DNA of 11,651 nt from Phormidesmis priestleyi. Its GTDB lineage: Bacteria; Cyanobacteriota; Cyanobacteriia; Phormidesmidales; Phormidesmidaceae. Both the position numbers and the translations under genes were made by a program. This document shows, one piece after another, positions 6,445-11,651 of this stretch. The notes under the pieces are model-generated. The model saw nothing but the letters and a program-made list of their open reading frames with translations. It did no database searches and was not told where the DNA came from. Within the stretch, counting starts at the first letter, position 1; the number at the start of each line of letters is the position of its first letter. The stretch lies in the NCBI GenBank assembly GCA_003242115.1, contig QBMP01000013.1, positions 7,309-18,959 on the forward strand. The letters are read 5' to 3'.

Positions 6445-8247
6445 GTGCTTTATCTTGCCGAGACACAGCGGAAAACCGGATTTATGGGTAATGGCAAGGC
6501 CGAATTTAGGCTGCTTGCCTGTCAGCGTTCTGAGCATGATTGGAGCGCTGTGCCTGGAGATGAGGTGATCCCAGCGCCCGATGATGCCTCGTATGGATCA
6601 GATACGCTGGTGATGATAGATCTCAATAATGGCCGCCAGGTGCAGCGCCATGAAGGGGCAGGACGGGCGCTGGTGAATATTTTGCAGAGTTTTTCTAGCT
6701 TGAGCAAAAAGTTTAAGTCTCAAGGTGAAGAGATTGAGCAGTGGAAAGAGTCTTTGACTTATCAGAGTCAGGCGCTGAATCGCCGGGAGATGGAGATGGA
6801 GGCTCGGCAAGAGGAGATTGACCAAGCTGAGGTGGATCTGGCTCAAATAGAGGCCCAAAAGCAGGAAATTGAAGCGCAAAGAGTAGCTGTTGAGGCGCAA
6901 AAGGCGGATATTGATGCGTTGCAGGCAGAGCTAGCGCGCAAAAATTTGGATCTAGAAGGGGCTTGGGCGCATTTAAATGGCGAGATTCAGCGGTTTGAGG
7001 AGCGTCAGGAGGTTGCTCAAGCTGAAGCTCAAGAGAATGCGGGCCATCGTAATAGTGGGCTGAGTGAGGAGCAGGCCGATCAGATGCGCGCTGCGATCGC
7101 TCGTCTCGGCGAGGCCACTATCAGCGCCGCCGCCGCCGAAGCTGAACTCACGATTGCGTTTGATTTGATTTCGCATTATCAGGCTGAGATTGGCGAAAAG
7201 CAGCAGATCTTGGATCAAAAGCGCAGCGAGGTGGTGAGCACACAAGCGGATTTGACGGCGCAGCAGGCGGCTTTGAGTGAGGCTCAGCGATCGCTCTCTG
7301 AAACCGAATTGGCGCTCGGCACTACCCAATCAACCTTGCAGCAGCAGCAAAGCTTACTAGGGGCTAAGCAAGAGCAAAACCAGCTCCTCACCGAGCAATT
7401 AAAAAATCAGACGAACCTGCATCAGCAGATGTATAAGCTGCTAAATGTGAGCGATAAGGTGCGGTTGAGCAAAAAAGTCGATGTGGCTGCTTTAGAGGCC
7501 ATGTCCGAGGCCGATTTGCAGGCGTTGGTTTCTAAGCTAGAGCAAGATCTAGCGCGGATGTCTCACTTTGTTGATGATCAAGAAGAAGAGCTGCGGCTCC
7601 AGCAGGAAGACATTGATGCGCTGCAATCTCAAGCAGATAGTGCAGATGAGTATGAGCGCCTACAGCTAGAAACCGAAATAGCTGAGGAAAAAGACCGGCA
7701 CGTAATGCTGAATCGGACTTTAGTGGGCCAGCGCCGCAATATGCTGGAGCGTGAAGAAGTGCTCTCACAGCATCAGGCCGTGCTGCTGCGCCGACAGGGA
7801 CTAGCCGCAGATGGGCCGAGTACGAATGCCGCAGAATTGGAACCTTTGCTCAATGAAATTGATAATTTGAGAGCTAGGCTAGGTGAGCAAATTCAGCAGG
7901 TAGAAGCTGAAAGCGCTGACATTCAGGCGGCGATTGATGGACTTAAGCAAACGCGACAGCAGCAGCAGGAGATGATTGAGTCTCATCGGCAAGCGGTTGA
8001 TAGCACCCAAGAGACCTGTTGCGTTCAGCAGCAGACTATCAGCGAAGCCCAAGGGCAAATTGCACTTTATGAGTCGCTATTACCCTCTATTGCCAGCCAG
8101 TTGGAAGGCTGCTACGAAAAGCTAGAGGCAATTTCGGCTGTGATCAATCAGATGCAGGCTGTGGAGGCGCAGCAGCAGATGGCGATCGCCGACGCTCAGC
8201 AAATTGTCCAAGCCTTAGGCTCCGCTGAACCTGCACTTGTCTCGTAA
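6445..8247 (+). CDS. hmpF: Coiled-coil pilus motility/taxis protein HmpF
   Basis: A 600-residue cyanobacterial motility protein. In Nostoc punctiforme, HmpF is required for type IV pilus activity and localises dynamically to cell poles; that is family knowledge. Residues 1-80 form a conserved globular head: LYLAETQRKTGFMGNGKAEF, LLACQRS, then WSAVPGDEVIPAP. From about residue 85 to the C-terminus the protein is almost entirely predicted coiled coil, rich in Q, E, A and L. A more conserved patch lies near 333-395 (SDKVRLSKKVDVAALEAM, then ARMSHFVDDQEEEL). It has no signal peptide or membrane segment, so it is cytoplasmic. Start GTG 6445 is chosen for its ribosome binding site and head sequence; GTG 6364 would give 627 residues. 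It is divergent from the chemosensory genes, whose output it probably receives. Confidence 0.85.
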   Translation: MLYLAETQRKTGFMGNGKAEFRLLACQRSEHDWSAVPGDEVIPAPDDASYGSDTLVMIDLNNGRQVQRHEGAGRALVNILQSFSSLSKKFKSQGEEIEQWKESLTYQSQALNRREMEMEARQEEIDQAEVDLAQIEAQKQEIEAQRVAVEAQKADIDALQAELARKNLDLEGAWAHLNGEIQRFEERQEVAQAEAQENAGHRNSGLSEEQADQMRAAIARLGEATISAAAAEAELTIAFDLISHYQAEIGEKQQILDQKRSEVVSTQADLTAQQAALSEAQRSLSETELALGTTQSTLQQQQSLLGAKQEQNQLLTEQLKNQTNLHQQMYKLLNVSDKVRLSKKVDVAALEAMSEADLQALVSKLEQDLARMSHFVDDQEEELRLQQEDIDALQSQADSADEYERLQLETEIAEEKDRHVMLNRTLVGQRRNMLEREEVLSQHQAVLLRRQGLAADGPSTNAAELEPLLNEIDNLRARLGEQIQQVEAESADIQAAIDGLKQTRQQQQEMIESHRQAVDSTQETCCVQQQTISEAQGQIALYESLLPSIASQLEGCYEKLEAISAVINQMQAVEAQQQMAIADAQQIVQALGSAEPALVS

Positions 8248-8281
8248 GCCATTGGCACGGAATAATAGATAGGCAGCAAGT

Positions 8282-8287
8282 AGGTGA
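8282..8287 (+). promoter_or_regulatory. Ribosome binding site favouring GTG 8296 for the S4 protein
   Basis: AGGTGA lies 8 nt before GTG 8296. It overlaps the other candidate start, GTG 8284, which has no good site of its own. The 8-mer GCAGCAAG occurs at 8273-8280 and 8288-8295, so the two start contexts look like copies of one another. Confidence 0.55.
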
Positions 8288-8295
8288 GCAGCAAG

Positions 8296-8541
8296 GTGGC
8301 AGAATTTATTAAGCTCGATCAGTTTTTAAAGGTAACTGATGTCGCACGTTCTGGCGGAGACGCTAAGCTGCTGATTCGCAGTGGCGAAGTGAGTGTGAAT
8401 GGCGAAATGGAGCTGAGACGCGGCCGCAAGCTATACGATCAAGATGTAGTCACGATTGATGATGACGTGTCTTTTACAGTAGAAATATCAGCCCAAACCC
8501 CCAGAGACAAGGGTAGAGACGATGACGAAACACCGCTTTAG
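8296..8541 (+). CDS. Small S4-domain RNA-binding protein (YbcJ/YaaA-like)
   Basis: An 81-residue protein made up almost wholly of one S4 fold: IKLDQFLKVTDVARSGGDAK, then LLIRSGEVSVNGEMELRRGRKL and a short strand-rich end. S4 domains bind structured RNA. Small stand-alone members like this are thought to act on ribosomal or other RNA, but their exact targets are not settled. The GEVxVNGE and RRGRKL stretches are the diagnostic RNA-facing part. The last 15 residues are a charged tail (RDKGRDDDE). The start could also be GTG 8284, giving 85 residues. It begins 48 bp after hmpF on the same strand, so co-transcription is likely, though a functional link to motility is unproven. Family certain; specific role unknown. 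Confidence 0.85.
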   Translation: MAEFIKLDQFLKVTDVARSGGDAKLLIRSGEVSVNGEMELRRGRKLYDQDVVTIDDDVSFTVEISAQTPRDKGRDDDETPL

Positions 8542-8728
8542 ACGAGTCGCGTATCAAAGCTTAGAATTTGGGGCGGAAATCTGGGTGGAGACTCTGGGTA
8601 AAAATTTAGGAAAGTCAGAAAAACAGCAAGAAGACAATTCGCAAGTCTAAACTTGTAGAGAGGGCCAAGCCTAGAATCAAAAAAGCTGAAGTCCTCACCT
8701 AATTAACGTCTTGAATAGGAGAGAAAAC

Positions 8729-8989
8729 ATGCAGCCTAACGTCGAGATTTATACCTGGAGCCGCTGTCCCTTTTGCATTCGAGCTAAGTCTTTGCTGGAT
8801 AAAAAAGGCGTTGAATATACTGAATATTGTATTGACGGGGATGAGGCCGCACGCGCCAAAATGGCTGAACGTGCAGGCCGCCGCTCTTTACCTCAACTTT
8901 TTATTGATGGTCAGCACATCGGGGGCTGCGACGATCTTCATGAACTGGAGGGCGAAGGCAGCCTGGATAGTTTGCTTTCCGTGGCGTGA
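8729..8989 (+). CDS. grxC: Glutaredoxin 3 (class I, dithiol)
   Basis: An 86-residue cytoplasmic thiol-disulfide oxidoreductase that uses glutathione to reduce protein disulfides and mixed disulfides. The active site is C13-P-F-C16, a variant of the usual CPYC. The cis-proline loop reads S53-L-P55 where TVP is usual, and the glutathione-contact stretch IGGCDDL is at 64-70 with a third Cys at 67. Length is normal for a bacterial Grx3. ATG 8729 is chosen because AGGAGA (8717-8722) lies 6 nt upstream; an in-frame TTG at 8711 would add six residues and overlap that site. It follows the S4 gene after 187 bp of sequence with only a weak 5-bp hairpin (8642-8655), so it may have its own promoter. A strong terminator follows. 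Confidence 0.93.
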   Translation: MQPNVEIYTWSRCPFCIRAKSLLDKKGVEYTEYCIDGDEAARAKMAERAGRRSLPQLFIDGQHIGGCDDLHELEGEGSLDSLLSVA

Positions 8990-9041
8990 AACGCAATTAA
9001 CGCGAATCAGCTAACTAGACCCTATTCAAAAATCCCACGAC

Positions 9042-9100
9042 CCCATCGCCTTCTGCCTTTAAAGGTTCAGCTCTAAAGAGTTAGAAGGCGATGGGTTTTT
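9042..9100 (+). terminator. Intrinsic terminator after grxC
   Basis: CCCATCGCCTTCT (9042-9054) pairs perfectly with AGAAGGCGATGGG (9083-9095), a 13-bp stem followed at once by five T (9096-9100). The 28-nt loop contains two more self-pairing stretches, CCTTTAAAGG (9056-9065) and CTCTAAAGAG (9071-9080), so it may fold as a branched structure. In the opposite direction the T run (complement of 9028-9032) begins 10 nt past the stem, so it is a poorer terminator for lrtA. Confidence 0.88.
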
Positions 9101-9106
9101 AAGCGG

Positions 9107-9817
9107 CTATGACGCTAGGGAAATAGGGCTAATCTTAGGGGGTGTGACATTTGAAATCGTTGCTTCTTTTTGGTCATTTTGAGCAGCTCCATCGTCAGAT
9201 TGGCCGTGACTTTTGCCGTGATTTTGACGAGGCAGCAGCAGTCCGTAGCCACCGTGATTACGCTCATAAATCACGTTGATTTCATTGCTGTCAATATTAC
9301 GGAACATGTAAAAGTCGTGACCGACTAGCTCCAAATTTTCCAAAGCCTCCTGTACGCTCATAGGCGGCATGGCAAAGTATTTTGTACGCACAACAGCGGC
9401 TGGCAGTGCGGGCTGATGGCTGATAACTTCACTAATATCGGCGCTGTTTTCGGGGGTGATTTCAGCATTGCTGAGCGCCTTATCAATATCGGTAGGGCGT
9501 ACCGATGTGTGGTCTTGATGGCGACGTTTCCCTTTGTACTTTCGCAGTTGGCGAGTAATTTTGTCGGTGACCATATCAATGCTGGCATACAGGCTTTCGC
9601 TACTTTCTTCAGCGCGAACGATGGCATTGCTTAGAAACAGCGTGACTTCTGTAGACTGGTTAGGGGCGATCCGAGGGTTGTTTTGAACAGACAAATTGAC
9701 ATCAACTTTACTGATCAGCGGCTGGAAGTGAGCGGTAGCCTTCTCAATTTTTTGCTGCACATGAGCGCGCATAGCGTCGGTGATCTCGATGTTTTTGCCC
9801 TGGATTACTAGCTTCAT
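9107..9817 (-). CDS. lrtA: Long-form ribosome hibernation promoting factor (LrtA)
   Basis: A 236-residue protein of the long HPF/YfiA family, called LrtA (light-repressed transcript) in cyanobacteria. These proteins bind the 30S subunit near the decoding centre and, through the C-terminal domain, pair ribosomes into inactive 100S dimers in darkness or starvation. Residues 1-98 are the RaiA-like domain (MKLVIQGKNIEIT, EESSESLYASIDMVTDKI, then the basic RQLRKYKGKRRH). Residues 99-142 are a linker. Residues 143-197 are the dimerisation domain (VVRTKYFAMPPMSVQEALE, then LELVGHDFYMFRN, then VIYERNHGGYGLLLPR). Residues 198-236 are a variable polar tail. ATG 9817-9815 has AGGAG (9830-9826) 8 nt upstream. 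It converges on grxC and is divergent from lipB across 153 bp. Confidence 0.95.
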   Translation of the reverse strand: MKLVIQGKNIEITDAMRAHVQQKIEKATAHFQPLISKVDVNLSVQNNPRIAPNQSTEVTLFLSNAIVRAEESSESLYASIDMVTDKITRQLRKYKGKRRHQDHTSVRPTDIDKALSNAEITPENSADISEVISHQPALPAAVVRTKYFAMPPMSVQEALENLELVGHDFYMFRNIDSNEINVIYERNHGGYGLLLPRQNHGKSHGQSDDGAAQNDQKEATISNVTPPKISPISLAS

Positions 9818-9970
9818 AAAAGCTGCTCCTGTATAACGATGGATGTATACTCTTTAACCGTAACACCGCTATTTTTGCCTGGACGCGAACCGTCAAGATT
9901 TTAAGCATCCGTTGATAGTTCTTAACCTGTTTTTAGTCTGACCTTAAGATAGACAGAGAAGGAGTAGCCG

Positions 9971-10705
9971 ATGCCGCAGCCATTAGCAGACCGTTTAGAA
10001 GGGCAGCTATATCAGCTCAAAACGGTCCCCTATGAAGTGGCTTGGCGATGGCAGCAGCAGCTAGTAGCCGAACGCAAGGTCGCTGTGGCGGAAGCAGAAC
10101 TAGCGCCTGAAGCGCGTTGCCACGGTTTGAAAGATGCGCTTTTGCTATTGCAGCATCCGCCAGTTTACACGCTAGGGCAAGGGGCAGACAGTCGCTTTGT
10201 TAGGTTTGACCTTAGCTCCAGTGAGTACAGCGTTTACCGAGTAGAGCGAGGCGGTGAGGTGACCTACCATTGTCCGGGGCAGTTGGTGGGCTATCCGATT
10301 CTCAATCTTCGGCATCACCAGTTGGATCTGCATTGGTATTTGCGGCAGTTGGAGGAAGTGGTGATTCGGACGTTAGCTAGCTATGGGGTGATGGGATATA
10401 GGATTGCTGGCCTGACGGGAATTTGGGTAGAAGGGCGCAAGGTCGCAGCGATTGGCATTAAAGTCAGCCGCTGGATTACGATGCATGGTTTTGCGCTGAA
10501 TGTCTGTCCGGATTTGGCTGGATTTGAGCGGATCGTGCCCTGCGGCCTGGTGGGTAAATCGGTGGGATCGCTGGCTCAGTTTTTGCCGACGGTGCGGCTT
10601 GAAGCGGTGCAGAAGGTTTTGATTGCTCAGTTTGAGGCAGTTTTTCAAATGAGGCTGGTGGCTACGCCTGTGCCTGAATCGTTAGCAGTCTATGAAGACT
10701 CATGA
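9971..10705 (+). CDS. lipB: Octanoyltransferase LipB (octanoyl-ACP:protein N-octanoyltransferase)
   Basis: A 244-residue enzyme that moves octanoate from acyl carrier protein to the lipoyl-domain lysine of 2-oxoacid dehydrogenases and glycine cleavage H protein, the first step of lipoate assembly before LipA. The acyl-pocket motif [18 protein letters not shown] is at 93-110. The catalytic Lys157 sits in [12 protein letters not shown], and the catalytic Cys191 in [13 protein letters not shown]. The substrate-binding stretch MHGFALNV is at 171-178. HCPGQ replaces the HGPGQ of E. coli. Length is normal. ATG 9971 has AAGGAG (9959-9964) 6 nt upstream. No lipA gene lies in the window. It is divergent from lrtA and converges on the phosphatase gene 73 bp downstream. 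Confidence 0.95.
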   Translation: MPQPLADRLEGQLYQLKTVPYEVAWRWQQQLVAERKVAVAEAELAPEARCHGLKDALLLLQHPPVYTLGQGADSRFVRFDLSSSEYSVYRVERGGEVTYHCPGQLVGYPILNLRHHQLDLHWYLRQLEEVVIRTLASYGVMGYRIAGLTGIWVEGRKVAAIGIKVSRWITMHGFALNVCPDLAGFERIVPCGLVGKSVGSLAQFLPTVRLEAVQKVLIAQFEAVFQMRLVATPVPESLAVYEDS

Positions 10706-10763
10706 ACGTTTATCAAAGCCCATCGGTGACAAGCCAAGTGCAAGCTAAGTAGTGGATAGAGTA

Positions 10764-10786
10764 ACGAACGCCTAAAGGCTATTCGT
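10764..10786. repeat. Imperfect hairpin between convergent lipB and the phosphatase gene
   Basis: ACGAA (10764-10768) with TTCGT (10782-10786) and GCCT (10770-10773) with AGGC (10776-10779) form a bulged stem. It overlaps the phosphatase stop codon (10781-10779). No T run follows on either strand, so it is at best an atypical terminator. It is the only structure seen in this 73-bp gap. Confidence 0.3.
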
Positions 10787-11651
10787 AAAAGTCGATTTCG
10801 AGTAGTGAAAGATCGTCCTCAAACTGGTTGCCGCTAAAGGCAGCGACCTGTTGCAGAAGGGTATCTAGGCTGAGCTGTTCTTGGGCGGCTAATCGGGTGA
10901 GCAGGGTAACAAAGTTATCGAGCCCTAAGAGATGGGTGGTGACGCGATCGCCTCCATCTGGCCGAACTTCTGGCTGAATTTCATAGATACCGTCGCTAAA
11001 AATGTAGAGGCGGCTATGGGCTGAAATTGAGCAGCGCTGCCGCTGGTAAAGGGTATCGGGCATCATGCCGATGGGCATCCCAGCGGTACGTAGACGCTGA
11101 ATTTTGACAGCATTATTTTCAGCAGTTGGAGAAATGAGCAGTGCAGGCGGATGTCCGGCGCTGGCGTAAGAAAGTTCGCGGGTGGTGCGGTTATAGACGC
11201 CGTACCAAATGGTGAAGTACTTATCGCTTTGGGTACTCATTTGAAAGGTTTCGTTGAGCCCTTTGAGAACGGTTTCGGGGCGGTAGAAGTTGACGCCGGG
11301 AAGGGATTGCGATCGCAGCACATTCAGCACAGAAGTAGACAACAGCGCCGCGCCTAACCCATGACCTGAAACATCTAATAAATACATCACCAAACAATCT
11401 GGATCGAGCCAGTAGTGATCAAAGCAATCGCCACCTAACTCTTGAGAGGAAATAAATCGAGAGCTAATCGCTATGCCACTTGCTATGCCACGGCCTTCAG
11501 GGTTAGTCTCAGGGCCGTGCTCAGAACCGCGTTTAGGCTTAGGAATATCCGTAGGCAATAGAGACATCACATAGGTTGCCGCTTCGGCTAGCTCTGATTG
11601 CAGCCGATGGGTCTGGGCCCTGAGCGCTTGGGTGAGCTGATGCAGGCGCAT
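10779..11651 (-). CDS. SpoIIE/RsbU-type PP2C serine phosphatase, C-terminal part
   Basis: 290 codons are visible, open to the right edge. The frame begins with an ATG exactly at the edge, so the true start may lie outside the window. Residues 1-32 look like the end of a coiled-coil connector (LTQALRAQTHRLQSELAEAA), which in cyanobacteria usually joins a receiver, GAF or HAMP module to the phosphatase. The catalytic domain spans about 55-288. Metal-binding acidic residues are in GGD75CFDHY, D93VSGHG, FSD220GIYE and the closing EDD280LSLLE; YASAGHPPALL is at 162-172. Family members dephosphorylate STAS-domain anti-sigma antagonists in partner-switching systems; no STAS or RsbW-type kinase gene is in the window. 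It converges on lipB. The phosphatase domain is certain; the partner and the missing N-terminus are unknown. Confidence 0.9.
   Translation of the reverse strand: MRLHQLTQALRAQTHRLQSELAEAATYVMSLLPTDIPKPKRGSEHGPETNPEGRGIASGIAISSRFISSQELGGDCFDHYWLDPDCLVMYLLDVSGHGLGAALLSTSVLNVLRSQSLPGVNFYRPETVLKGLNETFQMSTQSDKYFTIWYGVYNRTTRELSYASAGHPPALLISPTAENNAVKIQRLRTAGMPIGMMPDTLYQRQRCSISAHSRLYIFSDGIYEIQPEVRPDGGDRVTTHLLGLDNFVTLLTRLAAQEQLSLDTLLQQVAAFSGNQFEDDLSLLEIDFYE

Noticed and set aside
8642..8655. CAAGT/ACTTG hairpin between the S4 gene and grxC
   Set aside because: A 5-bp A/T-rich stem with no T run; too weak to call a terminator.
9868..9896. TTGACG (complement of 9891-9896) as the -35 box of an lrtA promoter
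   Set aside because: The hexamer is good, but no acceptable -10 box is found 16-18 bp downstream (AATAGC or AAATAG), so I do not call a promoter.
9922..9950. TTAACC with TAAGAT at 17 bp as a lipB promoter
   Set aside because: Both hexamers match only 4 of 6, and the implied transcript start would fall almost on the ribosome binding site.

Overview
The window reads as a cyanobacterial chromosome segment, most likely from a motile, filament-type lineage. The evidence is six copies of the HIP1 octamer GCGATCGC (starting at 226, 7093, 7287, 8182, 10944 and 11309), a coiled-coil motility protein of the cyanobacterial HmpF family, an LrtA-type long ribosome hibernation factor, and a type IV pilus chemosensory gene set of the Hmp/Pil kind. 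The genus cannot be fixed from the sequence alone. No tRNA, rRNA, CRISPR array, insertion sequence or phage gene was seen, and base composition shows no abrupt change.

Left half (1-5932, minus strand): a co-oriented chemosensory cluster, in transcription order a single-domain CheY-like regulator (hmpB/pilH type), a CheW adaptor (hmpC/pilI type), an MCP-like receptor (hmpD/pilJ type) and a CheA-like kinase (hmpE/pilL type) that runs off the left edge. Receptor and kinase both carry acidic, low-complexity, probably disordered stretches of more than 300 residues. The receptor has a TPR-like cytoplasmic N-terminus and almost no periplasmic part, so its input is probably intracellular.

Centre (5933-6444): a 512-bp divergent non-coding region with short exact tandem duplications and several dyads that look like regulatory sites. 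It separates the cluster from hmpF (6445-8247, plus strand), which starts at a GTG with a good ribosome binding site. A small S4-domain RNA-binding protein follows hmpF closely.

Right half: a class I glutaredoxin (grxC) and a strong terminator hairpin, then convergent lrtA/hpf (minus strand). lrtA is divergent from lipB (plus strand), and lipB converges on the C-terminal part of a SpoIIE/RsbU-type PP2C phosphatase (minus strand) that reaches the right edge.

Working model: HmpD senses an internal state and, through HmpC, controls HmpE autophosphorylation. HmpB accepts the phosphate and steers type IV pilus activity, with HmpF as the polar coiled-coil effector. The genes to the right of hmpF are housekeeping or stress genes (redox, ribosome hibernation, lipoate attachment) with no evident link to motility. 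The phosphatase is the exception: it could belong to a partner-switching module, but that is speculation. The main cluster is a known type of system; the less explained parts are the linkers, the duplicated spacer sequences and the dyads.
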